The translations under genes and the position numbers were made by a program. A stretch of 62,607 nucleotides of DNA, taken from the IMG/VR virus record IMGVR_UViG_3300017917_002458, positions 1 through 62,607 of that record; one strand, 5' to 3'. The notes below the pieces were generated by a model. The model saw nothing but the letters and a program-made list of their open reading frames with translations. It was not told the origin of the DNA and ran no database searches. Positions 49,108 to 56,488 of the stretch are shown piece by piece (within the stretch, counting starts at the first letter, position 1; every line of letters begins with the position of its first letter). This stretch comes from a virus.

Positions 49108-49126
49108 AAACAATTTCTTACTTTTG
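49095..49126 (+). promoter_or_regulatory. Bacteroidota-type promoter
   Basis: TTTG at 49095 (inside the sigma gene end) and TACTTTTG at 49119-49126, 20-nt spacer. Confidence 0.75.
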
Positions 49127-49141
49127 TAAAAACAAAAAACG

Positions 49142-49399
49142 ATGAAAATCATAAAAAAGACAGACGGTACTTTTGAGAAAGTAACCAACGATTATGCTGA
49201 AAACGAAGTGCGTTTTGGCCGTGCCAGCTTTGCACCAAAATCCGAATGGAAAACGAATGTTCGTGACGTTCAGAAGTCAGAGGAAGTAAAGGTCGCAGAC
49301 ACCAAAGGCCAGGCAACCAAAGCCGAGAAGCGTGAGAAACGTGAAAAGCTGAAAGACAAACAACGCCCGTCCGAGTATACGGATAAAATGTTCAGGTGA
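49142..49399 (+). CDS. Basic hypothetical protein (85 aa)
   Basis: Begins MKIIKKTDGTFEKVTNDYAE and has a highly charged tail (KAEKREKREKLKDKQRPS). Shares its last base with the following lipoprotein start. Function unknown. Confidence 0.6.
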   Translation: MKIIKKTDGTFEKVTNDYAENEVRFGRASFAPKSEWKTNVRDVQKSEEVKVADTKGQATKAEKREKREKLKDKQRPSEYTDKMFR

Positions 49400-49524
49400 T
49401 GAAACAAATGTTAACCGCTATTATTGCTTTTTTAATTTTGATAACGTCAACTGGGTGTTCTGTGCAAAAACACAAGCACAGGCACCAGTTACGTTGCCAA
49501 ATGGGTTGTAGTAAATTCAAATGA
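49399..49524 (+). CDS. Small lipoprotein (41 aa)
   Basis: Signal sequence MKQMLTAIIAFLILITSTGC with a lipobox ending at Cys20, then a short His/Lys-rich tail (SVQKHKHRHQLRCQMGC). Overlaps both neighbours (TGATG and ATGATG). Could be a lysis or superinfection lipoprotein; function unknown. Confidence 0.65.
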   Translation: MKQMLTAIIAFLILITSTGCSVQKHKHRHQLRCQMGCSKFK

Positions 49525-49745
49525 TGTCTTTATATAAACAAAATAAATCTTTATTTTTTGCATCATTGGTGGCCGTTGGTTTGGTTCTTTTTTCAATGTA
49601 TATGTCATTCACGACATTGAACGCTTACGCCCTTGAAAAAGAAAATGTTCGATTAAAACACGAAAACGATTCATTAAAAAAACAATACTGCGATGAAAAC
49701 AAAGTGGCTAAGGAGGTTCAGAAAAACTTACTCATGGCATTTTGA
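49521..49745 (+). CDS. Membrane-anchored coiled-coil protein (74 aa)
   Basis: One transmembrane helix (LFFASLVAVGLVLFSMYMSF) followed by a coiled coil (LEKENVRLKHENDSLKKQY). It resembles an i-spanin or spacer protein and lies next to a small lipoprotein, so together they could be spanins. Start at the first of two ATGs. Confidence 0.55.
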   Translation: MMSLYKQNKSLFFASLVAVGLVLFSMYMSFTTLNAYALEKENVRLKHENDSLKKQYCDENKVAKEVQKNLLMAF

Positions 49746-49914
49746 TCGGGAAACCAAAAAATGGGTCTTGTTCAATAGAAAGACACACCAGAAATGGAGA
49801 AGAAAAGAATCCTTCATCATTATATGTCTCATGATGCATAAGTTCTTTTCATTTGGCCAGGTCATCGACTACATAAAGAGAAAAGAAAGAATACTTGATA
49901 AAAATAAATATTGA
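49693..49914 (+). CDS. Hypothetical basic protein (73 aa)
   Basis: Overlaps the previous gene by 53 nt in another frame. Begins MKTKWLRRFRKTYSWHFDRE, with a hydrophobic helix FIIICLMMHKFFSF. Function unknown. Confidence 0.5.
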   Translation: MKTKWLRRFRKTYSWHFDRETKKWVLFNRKTHQKWRRKESFIIICLMMHKFFSFGQVIDYIKRKERILDKNKY

Positions 49915-49922
49915 TTCAAAAG

Positions 49923-49954
49923 TTTGGTAGATTCAGAATTTCGTATTACTTTTG
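49923..49954 (+). promoter_or_regulatory. Bacteroidota-type promoter
   Basis: TTTG at 49923 and TACTTTTG at 49947-49954, 20-nt spacer. Confidence 0.75.
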
Positions 49955-49979
49955 CTTTATCAAAATTGAAAAACAGAAA

Positions 49980-50606
49980 ATGAAAAAATTAATCCTGTTG
50001 GTAGCTCTCCCACTGTCTTTGAGCACTTTATTGACATCATGCGATATTCCTGTTCAAACACCACCGCCACAGCAGTCGAGTTCGGGGGCTAAGACGATGA
50101 ATGTGGGTAAAGAATTCCGCATCCCCACAAACGCAGAGGGTAATACCACAGAACAACAGAACATTCTCGACCAGAAAAAGGTTACATCAGATCCGACTAA
50201 GATCCTCTGGATGCACCTGGTTGATATGAATGGCCGTATGTATCTTCGCACACCAGTTCGCTGCAAGGTTACCAGTTCGGGTAAACGCCTTGAACCTACA
50301 TCATGTGCTGCGGGTATGGCTAATGGTCAAGGCATTGATACTTATTACGGTGCAAAAGCACCCAACGGTCAGCACACCACAGAACTTATCCAGATAGACG
50401 GTACCTATGGTAGTTCCGACCCGTATGTTTACTGGTTCGACCCTATGGGCCACTATTTCCAGAAAGGTGATGGTTACATCCTCTCTGACATGCCAATCGA
50501 CATCAAGAATCCTATCGATGAGGTAACTGGTTTGTACCGTGCTCATGCCGAAGCCGAGAAGTGGGCTAAAGACCAGGAGTCTAAAATGAAAGGCGAAACC
50601 AAATAA
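49980..50606 (+). CDS. Lipoprotein (208 aa)
   Basis: Signal peptide with lipobox (LLTSCDIP, Cys at about 22), a Pro/Ser linker and a beta-rich domain with LWMHLVDMNGRMYLRTP and a C-terminal helix. Predicted in the host envelope; perhaps a superinfection or envelope-modifying protein. Function unknown. Confidence 0.7.
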   Translation: MKKLILLVALPLSLSTLLTSCDIPVQTPPPQQSSSGAKTMNVGKEFRIPTNAEGNTTEQQNILDQKKVTSDPTKILWMHLVDMNGRMYLRTPVRCKVTSSGKRLEPTSCAAGMANGQGIDTYYGAKAPNGQHTTELIQIDGTYGSSDPYVYWFDPMGHYFQKGDGYILSDMPIDIKNPIDEVTGLYRAHAEAEKWAKDQESKMKGETK

Positions 50607-50695
50607 CAATAACATTGAGGTGAGGGAGATTATCTGGTGTATAGACATGGAGAAAACATAACTCAGCACATCACCGCTTTAAAAACCAAAAACAA

Positions 50696-51142
50696 ATGAA
50701 AAAGCTATTATTAGTTATCGCAGGGTTTATCCTCATTGGTCTTTATATCACAACCAGTTCATGCAGGTTCGTTGATGACGGTGTTGAAACAGCACACCAG
50801 GAATATGACCCATCAGCTATGCTGAAAAAGTATGAGTGGTTCAAGAACCAGTCAGCCCGTATCCAGAAGATGGATCAGGACATCACAAACGCCAAAACAT
50901 TGCGTGATGGTATAAGGAGCCAGTTCGAGGCTGACAACGGTAAAGACCATAAGTCGTGGGATCCTGTAACAAGGAAACAATACCAGGACAAGGTTGATCT
51001 CCAGGATCAGATGGTTACCGCAACCGTATCACAGCGTAACAGCATTGTTGCTGATTATAACGCACAGAGCGCCAAGTTCAACTGGGCTTCATTCAAAACC
51101 AATGATGACCTTCCACCAACAACATTTGAAGCCATTAAATAA
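50696..51142 (+). CDS. Exported/lipoprotein with helical domain (148 aa)
   Basis: Signal-like start MKKLLLVIAGFILIGLYITTSSC (lipobox-like ending at Cys23) followed by a mostly helical domain (MLKKYEWFKNQSARIQKMDQD, Gln/Asp-rich). About 90 nt without a gene precede it. Function unknown. Confidence 0.65.
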   Translation: MKKLLLVIAGFILIGLYITTSSCRFVDDGVETAHQEYDPSAMLKKYEWFKNQSARIQKMDQDITNAKTLRDGIRSQFEADNGKDHKSWDPVTRKQYQDKVDLQDQMVTATVSQRNSIVADYNAQSAKFNWASFKTNDDLPPTTFEAIK

Positions 51143-51151
51143 CACATCACC

Positions 51152-51472
51152 ATGTTCAACACAGATATTGTAGTAAAAGATGCGTTCCATGTCACAAAAG
51201 ACAGCATCAAAGAAGTAAAAGCGTTTACTTTCAGGGAAAGTAATTATCATGGCGGTAGTGATGTGACATACTACTCAACAGAAAAGGGTTGGTCTAAAAC
51301 CTTCTCAATACAAAACATTTCGGCACCCGAATATATCGAGGTTGTTTTCGATAGGGTTGAAGCTGATAAGTTACAATTGGCTAAAAAGAAACAGTACCTT
51401 GAGACCATTGAAAAGCAACAGGCTAAATTGAAAGAAGAAGCCGAGACTTTAAAGGCGGAATTAGGTAAGTAA
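51152..51472 (+). CDS. Hypothetical protein (106 aa)
   Basis: Beta-rich N-terminus (DAFHVTKDSIKEVKAFTF) and a C-terminal coiled coil (LAKKKQYLETIEKQQAKLKEEAE). Function unknown. Followed by a structured non-coding stretch. Confidence 0.6.
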   Translation: MFNTDIVVKDAFHVTKDSIKEVKAFTFRESNYHGGSDVTYYSTEKGWSKTFSIQNISAPEYIEVVFDRVEADKLQLAKKKQYLETIEKQQAKLKEEAETLKAELGK

Positions 51473-51478
51473 AACAGG

Positions 51479-51756
51479 AAGTTAGTTTCAGCAAATGAAA
51501 TGCTTGCGTGGTAACTGCAAATGGGGAGACCCATAAGGCGAACTAAAATACAGATTGATAGACAACGAAAGCGATACTTGAATAGCAGGTTTTCAATGGG
51601 CGATGTGTAGTCGAACAGAAAGTCGAGGGACAAGATTTATGGGTTAGAAATCCAACTGCGGAAATCGGTATTATGATGAGTAAGTTTAGAAATGTAAAAT
51701 GTCGTGCAAATTAATTAAATCGGGTGTTGGTTACACAGAACAACCCGTACTAACTT
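51479..51756 (+). ncRNA. Putative structured RNA closed by an 8-bp helix
   Basis: AAGTTAGT (51479-51486) pairs with ACTAACTT (51749-51756), enclosing about 260 nt with further hairpins: ATGGG-GAGA-CCCAT, GATTT/AAATC and CGGG..TTG/CAACCCG near the 3' end. No protein-like frame. It ends 8 nt before a tRNA-Leu. The size and a 3' stem next to a closing helix recall tRNA-like RNAs, but no canonical T loop or tmRNA tag sequence is present. Confidence 0.4.
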
Positions 51757-51764
51757 GAGATTAA

Positions 51765-51872
51765 GGCTATTTGGCGAAAGCAGACGCAACGAATTAAAGC
51801 GTTGGTGATAATGGGAACCCAGCTGTTCTGGATGTGAACCTCACCGTGTGGGATCGTACCCCACAATAGCCA
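51765..51872 (+). tRNA. tRNA-Leu (TAA) with enlarged variable region
   Basis: Acceptor GGCTATT/AATAGCC, Leu-type D arm, anticodon stem CAACG/CGTTG with 8-nt loop AATTAAAG (TAA after U), T arm GTGGG-ATCGTAC-CCCAC. Length 108 nt because the region between anticodon and T arm is about 41 nt and contains extra hairpins. Discriminator A, no encoded CCA. Confidence 0.75.
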
Positions 51873-51939
51873 CAAATGTTTACTGGAAAGTAAACAATAA
51901 CCCTTAATCACAATATATCGATTAAAAGGATTAAGGAGA

Positions 51940-52012
51940 AGTGTAGTAGTTCAGACACGGAATGAATCCCGTCGGGTGGCGGTGGTTGTTGGTTCGAATC
52001 CAGCCTATACTG
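51940..52012 (+). tRNA. tRNA, possibly His (GTG)
   Basis: Acceptor AGTGTAG/CTATACT, D arm GTTC-AGACACGGAAT-GAAT, T arm GTTGG-TTCGAAT-CCAGC. The best anticodon stem is CCGTC/GGTGG with loop GGGTGGC (GTG), but U33 is absent and only 2 nt separate it from the T stem, so the identity is tentative. An alternative reading puts GAA (Phe) in an 8-nt loop. Confidence 0.6.
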
Positions 52013-52026
52013 CAAACAAGTCAATT

Positions 52027-52710
52027 ATGGCAAAGAATAAAAAATCAACATTGGCCCTGGGGCGGATTGAACTGGGTGAAAAAGTAATCGTTTCCGATCC
52101 ATGTTATACACGTGGTACCTGGTGTCACGGTAGCGTGGAGGGCTTACTTCCTGGTAACTACAACTGTATTGTCACTTATAGTGATGAGGGTTCTTGGGGT
52201 GAAAGGGTTTCACAACTAACGGTTCATCATGAGTCGGTAAAGGTAACCCAATTACGTAAAGGTGAAGTAGCTGAGTTTACCGTTGGTGTTGATTCAGGCC
52301 AGGCGGGTATCTTTTGTGATTCAATCTACCCAGAAGGTGAGGATATTGGCGAATATTCGGACAAAAATTCATTCTATGGTTCATGTTGTAATGCAACCAT
52401 CGGTGAGGGTTACGACAACCAACAACGTAAGTTTTATTTCAACCATGAAATAAAGATGCTTGAAGAAAACATTGAGGAATTATCTAAGCTGGAAGATGGC
52501 GCAGGTGCCCGAATGATTGAATATAACAAGATCAGACTGGAAACATTAAAAGAGCAACAGGCCAACCACGTTGATATACCATGGACAAAGGCGGGTACGG
52601 TATTCGGAAAGGGTGTTGTTTCATCCTCTGGGTACGGTGATGGTTCATACGAATGTATCGTATACAAAAAAGACGGTAAGGTTATCGGTATAAGGATAGT
52701 CTATCTATAA
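52027..52710 (+). CDS. Conserved phage protein, DUF4241-like (227 aa)
   Basis: LGRIELGEKVIVSDPCYTRG, YNCIVTYSDEGSWGERV and AEFTVGVDSGQAGIF fit a beta-sandwich family common in phages. C-terminal helix pair. Start ATG 52027, 15 nt after a tRNA. Function unknown. Confidence 0.6.
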   Translation: MAKNKKSTLALGRIELGEKVIVSDPCYTRGTWCHGSVEGLLPGNYNCIVTYSDEGSWGERVSQLTVHHESVKVTQLRKGEVAEFTVGVDSGQAGIFCDSIYPEGEDIGEYSDKNSFYGSCCNATIGEGYDNQQRKFYFNHEIKMLEENIEELSKLEDGAGARMIEYNKIRLETLKEQQANHVDIPWTKAGTVFGKGVVSSSGYGDGSYECIVYKKDGKVIGIRIVYL

Positions 52711-53174
52711 AAGCTTTCTTAGGCTAAGAGAAGAAGACCCCACAAAACCAATTCACTCGATTGGTATGGACAGTGTTAACCAGACATAGAAGGCTTCATC
52801 GGCTATGGGGGAGGCTACACAAGTTAAAGAGTACCCGTTTAAATGTTTTCGGGTTTAGGTGACCGTAAAAAGTGCTGTATAAACATTCAAGTCATACGTA
52901 TATTGATTAACCGTATGATATACACTGTACCTCATCAGTGAGGCTGGCACGTAACTTTGCTGGTAGGGTTGAGGAAATCTGAGGATACCTTGAAAGATAG
53001 GGAAAGTAGAAAGATCCGATGGATGGTTACTATGCTCTGCAACTCAACAGGGTTATTCGGGGAATTTATTTAGCGAATAGGAAGGGTCATTTAGAGAAAA
53101 GTAAAAACCTGTTCCGCATACCCAGCGGTAAGAGTGTCAGGTTTTTTAAATTAACATTAATAACATTAATAACA
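52711..53174 (+). ncRNA. 464-nt gene-free stretch rich in hairpins, probably structured RNA
   Basis: No protein-like frame. Many stable hairpins: CCAAT/ATTGG (52759), CATAG/CTATG (52788), ACCCG/CGGGT (52833), TCATACG/CGTATGA (52890), CCTCA/TGAGG (52932) and a closing AAAACCTG/CAGGTTTT. No tRNA T arm and no recognised family. Possibly a phage ncRNA ending at the terminator at 53103-53147. Confidence 0.4.
53103..53147 (+). terminator. Terminator-like hairpin with inner stem
   Basis: AAAACCTG/CAGGTTTT with an inner CCGC..GCGG arm and a T tract (TTTTTT). Ends the preceding non-coding transcript. Confidence 0.6.
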
Positions 53175-53660
53175 ATGAACACAAAAATATACCAATTTAC
53201 CCAGAACAACTCTGGGGGCTGTTTCGACACTGATGATAAAGTTTGTCACAGGGTTTTGATTGAGGCTTTAAACGAGGGTCACGCATGTGATATTGCCGAG
53301 AACATGGGTATCTATTTCGATGGCTGTGATACTGGTCATGATTGCCCATGTTGTGGAGATCGTTGGTATAGACCCTGGGATAGTATTGAGTTTCCTTATA
53401 TATATGGTCATTTTAAGGAAACTGAGGCCCAGGCGATGGTTGAAAAGTATAACTGTATAAGCGCAATGGTGGAAAAACCAAAGAATGGTAGGGTTATTGA
53501 AATATCTTTCCCAACCGTGGCTTCCTATGCTCAGTATTTGGCCGATAACTTTGGCTGGACAGTACCAGATGTTCGGGTATTCTACCTGGATGGAACAGTT
53601 GAAGAATTTTACACACCTAACACGAAACCAGATGAAAGTAAAACTGCTAAAAAAGGTTAG
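53175..53660 (+). CDS. Conserved phage protein with zinc-like CCxCCG motif (161 aa)
   Basis: TKIYQFTQNNSGGCFDTDDKV start and NMGIYFDGCDTGHDCPCCGDRWY (about 44-66) match a family in many large phages. The Cys cluster may bind zinc. Function unknown. Confidence 0.7.
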   Translation: MNTKIYQFTQNNSGGCFDTDDKVCHRVLIEALNEGHACDIAENMGIYFDGCDTGHDCPCCGDRWYRPWDSIEFPYIYGHFKETEAQAMVEKYNCISAMVEKPKNGRVIEISFPTVASYAQYLADNFGWTVPDVRVFYLDGTVEEFYTPNTKPDESKTAKKG

Positions 53661-53961
53661 AAAACGCTTTGAGATAATCCATATGCCCAACGGGTATATT
53701 AAATCCGATGGGGATCATTACAATTATAACTTGTATAAGTTGGTTGACCATAATAATGGGGAATGGTACAATAAATGGGCTCAATTAGGCCGTAAACAAG
53801 GTACAAGGCAATTCACTAATGATATATTTGATACCGATAAAGAATGCATTGATTACCTGTTGGGTCAGATAATTGATAGGTTGCGCCAAGAAGGTCACCG
53901 CCAGAGAAAAGATAATAAAATCTGGGAAAAACGAAAAAAAGTTTGGTGGAATGGAAAATAA
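53632..53961 (+). CDS. Hypothetical protein (109 aa)
   Basis: Overlaps the previous gene by 29 nt. Basic at both ends (MKVKLLKKVRKRFEII, EKRKKVWWNGK). Its end overlaps the next promoter. Function unknown. Confidence 0.6.
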   Translation: MKVKLLKKVRKRFEIIHMPNGYIKSDGDHYNYNLYKLVDHNNGEWYNKWAQLGRKQGTRQFTNDIFDTDKECIDYLLGQIIDRLRQEGHRQRKDNKIWEKRKKVWWNGK

Positions 53962-53973
53962 TACTTACTTTTG
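53942..53973 (+). promoter_or_regulatory. Bacteroidota-type promoter for the second tRNA array
   Basis: TTTG at 53942 and TACTTTTG at 53966-53973, 20-nt spacer. The first tRNA begins 14 nt downstream. Confidence 0.75.
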
Positions 53974-53986
53974 TAAAAGAAAAAAT

Positions 53987-54098
53987 AACCGAATAGTTTA
54001 ACAGGAAAAAACCACGGTGCGTAGTGGTTAGAATAGAACACGATGGACTGCCGAGTTTGCAGTGAAGGGTGAGGGTTCGGGCCCCTCTTCGGTTACCA
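53987..54098 (+). tRNA. Oversized tRNA with D-loop insertion, isotype unresolved
   Basis: Acceptor AACCGAA/TTCGGTT, discriminator A, encoded CCA. T arm GAGGG-TTCGGGC-CCCTC. Anticodon stem ACTGC/GCAGT with loop CGAGTTT. Length 112 nt: about 25 extra nt sit in the D loop and form a hairpin AACCAC/GTGGTT. Confidence 0.72.
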
Positions 54099-54223
54099 AA
54101 ACTATTAAATTGGGCGGCGGAGATTTATCCGTAGTGGTGGGATCGCAACCCCTAACTGTCTTGTATCAGATACCACTGGTAGCACCCAGAGGCGAAGAGT
54201 CGAACTCAATTTAATAGTTTTTT
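54099..54223 (+). ncRNA. Structured RNA closed by a 14-bp helix with T tail
   Basis: AAACTATTAAATTG (54099-54112) pairs perfectly with CAATTTAATAGTTT (54207-54220), followed by TTT. Inside are AGTGGT/ACCACT and GGG-ATCGCAA-CCC. It starts on the CCA of the preceding tRNA. It may be a small RNA or a terminator with a branched top. Confidence 0.5.
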
Positions 54224-54229
54224 GTAAAA

Positions 54230-54331
54230 GGTTCGGTGATGGAAAGGTAGACATAGGTGTGTAAGTTGCCCGATGCGTTAATAACAACTATAAAATAATC
54301 GCATATCAAAGTTCGAGTCTTTGCTGAACCA
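54230..54331 (+). tRNA. Leu-type tRNA (TAA) with enlarged variable arm
   Basis: Acceptor GGTTCGG/CTGAACC, Leu-like D arm (GATGGAAAGGTAGACAT), anticodon loop TGTAAGT (TAA but without U33), T arm CAAAG-TTCGAGT-CTTTG. The variable arm ATGCG/CGCAT holds a 22-nt AT-rich loop. 102 nt, no encoded CCA. Confidence 0.68.
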
Positions 54332-54593
54332 CAAGTCAACAGATGTACATGGAGTGTTGGTATCTTACACTCTCTTTGGCGAACCATCGAATCCACGAAT
54401 GCGTTGGATAGATCTAATAAGCAGGTATAAAATGTCATGGCTGGACTTTAACGAAAACATTCTCTGCGGAGGACTGGTTGCTATAATAGCAAATGCTATC
54501 AAGGTACTATAGTAATCTTTAACATCATGCGGTAGACACCCCGTAGTTTTTACGGTAACGACGTTTTATAAGGGGTATTTTAAATTTTTAACT
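54332..54593 (+). other. 262-nt spacer, no clear gene
   Basis: Contains small hairpins (ATAGC/GCTAT near 54487; ACCCC..GGGGT with CCGTA/TACGG near 54537-54576) and an AT-rich end before the next ATG. No T arm, no convincing protein frame except a 26-codon ATG frame at 54432. Confidence 0.4.
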
Positions 54594-54740
54594 ATGCCGT
54601 TAGATATTGATTATATTGCTGGGGTAAAAGCAATAGACGAATTAAAAGAATTGCTTTCTCAGCAACCGCATGGTGAACGAGATGAAATCGCAGATGAGAT
54701 CTGCGCCTTTGTCGAAGAAATGAAACAAAGATTTGGTTAA
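54594..54740 (+). CDS. Small helical protein (48 aa)
   Basis: MPLDIDYIAGVKAIDELKEL then acidic helix with Cys (ADEICAFVEEMKQRFG). It lies inside the tRNA array, and its stop overlaps the 5' end of the next tRNA-like gene by 6 nt. Function unknown. Confidence 0.6.
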   Translation: MPLDIDYIAGVKAIDELKELLSQQPHGERDEIADEICAFVEEMKQRFG

Positions 54741-54916
54741 TTGGTGGAGAGGAAGACACACGGGCGAGTGATGAAGAAAGGGCACGAGTCTGGGATTGAC
54801 GAGCTTAACCCGATGACGGTTGCAAACGTTGCGGTACAACAGAATGGTGAATACTATGAAAATAGGATAGGCCCCGAATGATTCAATCAGCGCAACTTCG
54901 ATTGTTGCATTAACCA
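54735..54916 (+). tRNA. Leu-type tRNA with about 95 extra nt
   Basis: Acceptor GGTTAAT/ATTAACC, Leu-like D arm (TGGTGGAGAGGAAGACAC), T arm GCAAC-TTCGATT-GTTGC, discriminator A. Total 182 nt. The extra material lies between D arm and T arm and includes CGGG/CCCG and GCAA/TTGC pairings. Anticodon not placed. Confidence 0.62.
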
Positions 54917-55029
54917 CAAGTCCGATCCCAAGGACGAACAAATAAAAGGACGCTTGTTAGGATGCGAGAGACTTCTACGTTATTCTCACTAATGTTACGA
55001 GGGAGATGCTGGTAGGTAAGCTACTTTAT
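54917..55029 (+). other. 113-nt spacer
   Basis: No gene. Contains GTCC/GGAC pairs and, at its end, a GTAG-GTAAG-CTAC hairpin 5 nt before the next tRNA, comparable to the leader hairpins elsewhere. Confidence 0.35.
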
Positions 55030-55149
55030 GATCAAGTAGCTCAACGGCAGAGCGGCAGACAGATAATCTGCGTCACCGAAAGGGTATCAAAGAGGCGGAG
55101 ATGGCTACCGTGGGTATGATATTTGTTGGTTCGAATCCTTCCTTGGTCA
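55030..55149 (+). tRNA. tRNA-Ile (GAT) with insertion before the T arm
   Basis: Acceptor GATCAAG/CTTGGTC, perfect D arm GCTC-AACGGCA-GAGC, anticodon stem GCAGA/TCTGC with loop CAGATAA (GAT; A instead of U33), T loop TTCGAAT. The T stem is imperfect. About 45 extra nt lie between anticodon and T arm. 120 nt, no encoded CCA. Confidence 0.7.
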
Positions 55150-55402
55150 CACGTGCCAGTGCATACGCTGGATAGTATGTCCCATATGATGAGAAACAGG
55201 GTGATGCCTGTAGGAGATTGCTGATATACCAGGTATATCCAGATTGACCATCTGCTGGATAAAGAAAGATATAAAGTCATCGGTGCTTTCAATGGTCTAT
55301 TTCTAACACGATGCTGGTGAAAGCAACCAAAATACGTAACAGTTGAGGGTCGTGGACAACCATAACACTTGTAAGCTGGATAAATCAGGGTGTTAATTTT
55401 AT
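55150..55402 (+). other. 253-nt spacer with hairpins
   Basis: No gene. Hairpins include CCAG/CTGG near 55156, GATATAC/GTATATC near 55223 and AACAC..GGTGTT just before the next tRNA. No T arm or protein frame. Confidence 0.35.
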
Positions 55403-55684
55403 GGTCAAGTGGCGGAATGGTAGACGCACTAACGAAAAAAGAAACTGAGTTAGGTACTGAATAAGAAGAACGCAGACTTCGAATAACAAAGGCAATTGGA
55501 ACTGGACGTGCCTTGAATTGACAAGGAAGTGGCTTTGCGGGTGCTGGAGTACCAGTGATACCGATGTGTAGGATGATTGCAATCCGAAGCATTTTGGGTG
55601 TGAGTCTGAGTTATGGGAACTCGCCCAGATAAGCAGTAACTACGTAGTCCAAGTACAGTACTGGTTCGAACCCAGTCTTGACCA
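55403..55684 (+). tRNA. Leu-type tRNA with about 195 extra nt
   Basis: Acceptor GGTCAAG/CTTGACC, textbook Leu D arm (TGGCGGAATGGTAGACGC), T arm ACTGG-TTCGAAC-CCAGT, discriminator A. Total 282 nt, the longest of the set. The interior has CTAAC/GTTAG, CCTTG-AATTGA-CAAGG and CTGG/CCAG hairpins but no recognised group I intron core. Anticodon not placed. Confidence 0.6.
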
Positions 55685-55749
55685 CAGCAAGTCAAAAAAT
55701 AGTCTATGTCGGGAAAAGACTGCTTCAAAAACGATGGGCATAGATGACG

Positions 55750-55765
55750 GGTGGGAAAGGCCACC
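55750..55765 (+). other. tRNA leader hairpin (GAAAGG loop)
   Basis: Stem GGTGG/CCACC with hexaloop GAAAGG, 4 nt before the next tRNA. Same geometry as the GAAAGA-loop hairpins. Confidence 0.55.
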
Positions 55766-55769
55766 AAAT

Positions 55770-55895
55770 GGTCAAGCAGCGATTGAATCGCACCGATTTT
55801 GTGGGGTAAGGTAGCTGGATGTGTCCTACGATTCTCAAACCCTGACGAGGGTGATGACGGAACTTAGCTAAGAGGTTTGAATCCTCTCTTGACCG
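55770..55895 (+). tRNA. Oversized tRNA, isotype unresolved
   Basis: Acceptor GGTCAAG/CTTGACC (identical to the tRNA at 55403), D-arm-like GCGA-TTGAA-TCGC, T arm AGAGG-TTTGAAT-CCTCT, discriminator G. 126 nt. An internal ACCCT-GACG-AGGGT hairpin is part of the surplus. Confidence 0.6.
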
Positions 55896-55899
55896 CAAA

Positions 55900-56023
55900 T
55901 TTAACTATACAGAGGAAGCATCCATAGCTCTTTAGATGCACTCGCAATTAGGGGTCAGTTCGAATCTGGCGACACAAATTAGGGCTTGTGAATAAGGTGG
56001 ATTAGAGTAATTGCATAGTTAAA
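55900..56023 (+). ncRNA. tRNA-like RNA closed by a 9-bp helix
   Basis: TTTAACTAT (55900-55908) pairs with ATAGTTAAA (56015-56023). Inside are GCATC/GATGC and a canonical T arm GTCAG-TTCGAAT-CTGGC. The T arm is about 45 nt from the 3' end of the closing helix, unlike a normal tRNA, so this is a tRNA-like RNA with an insertion after the T arm or a degenerate tRNA. Confidence 0.45.
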
Positions 56024-56138
56024 ACAGATTTTGATTATTAAAGAGAAGCGGGAGTACGAGCCCTGACTGTGGCCACAGAAAACAGGATAGGAAACCGACT
56101 ACTGGGATAATAGAATAGGCCCAGATTAATCAGTGACA
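56024..56138 (+). other. 115-nt spacer
   Basis: No gene. Contains the perfect palindrome CTGTGGCCACAG near 56066 and a CTGGG/CCCAG stem near 56101. Confidence 0.35.
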
Positions 56139-56154
56139 ACCTGGAAAGACGGGT
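56139..56154 (+). other. tRNA leader hairpin (GAAAGA loop)
   Basis: Stem ACCTG/CGGGT (one T-G) with hexaloop GAAAGA, 5 nt before the next tRNA. Confidence 0.6.
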
Positions 56155-56159
56155 AAATT

Positions 56160-56348
56160 GGTCAGGTGGCGGAATGTAGACGCTAAAGTGAAGCTCTTAT
56201 AGATTGGTTGTCAGTAACTAAGTTACATGACCTGTAGACGTAAAATAACAATTACCGTTGAACAAATCAGGTTTGAGTTGTGTTATAATGTTCACGCTTC
56301 AAAAACATCTAAACTCCAATCATACAGGTTCAAATCCTGGACTGACCA
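56160..56348 (+). tRNA. Leu-type tRNA with about 100 extra nt
   Basis: Acceptor GGTCAG/CTGACC, Leu D arm (TGGCGGAATGTAGACGC), T arm CAGG-TTCAAAT-CCTG extended by T-A, discriminator A. 189 nt. The extra segment lies between D and T arms. GTGAA near 56188 can pair with TTCAC near 56291. Anticodon not placed. Confidence 0.6.
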
Positions 56349-56488
56349 CGAATGCCCCTACGAGTTTGCTAACGTAGTGAATGGTGGATAAGCGGCTGGC
56401 TATTGCAAAACATGGCGAATAAAAGGCACCATCGGTAGGAAAGATTTCGCTAAACCTACTTAAAATCTTTGTAAGGTAAAGATTGGCA
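56349..56488 (+). other. 140-nt spacer
   Basis: No gene. Contains CTACG/CGTAG, GTAGG/CCTAC and AAAGATT/AATCTTT pairings. A sequence GAATGGTGGATAAGC resembles a Leu D arm, but no matching T arm was found. Confidence 0.35.

Noticed and set aside
52780-53060. A second or permuted RNase P RNA
   Set aside because: GAGGAAATCTGAGGA and ACATAGAAGGCTTC look like conserved regions I and V, but they are in the wrong order and do not form a P4 helix.
51479-53174. Hidden tmRNA for the phage SmpB
   Set aside because: No alanine-type acceptor, no canonical T loop at a 3' end and no tag ending in ALAA-stop were found; only generic hairpins.
54432-54512. A 26-codon ATG frame (MSWLDFNENILCGGLVAIIA...) in the tRNA array
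   Set aside because: It looks hydrophobic and protein-like, but it is very short, has no promoter close by and lies among RNA structures. Not enough to call a gene.
55403-55684. Group I intron in the 282-nt Leu-type tRNA
   Set aside because: The surplus is about 195 nt, near the lower size limit, but no P/Q/R/S core elements were recognised, and the surplus in sister tRNAs is far too short for such introns.
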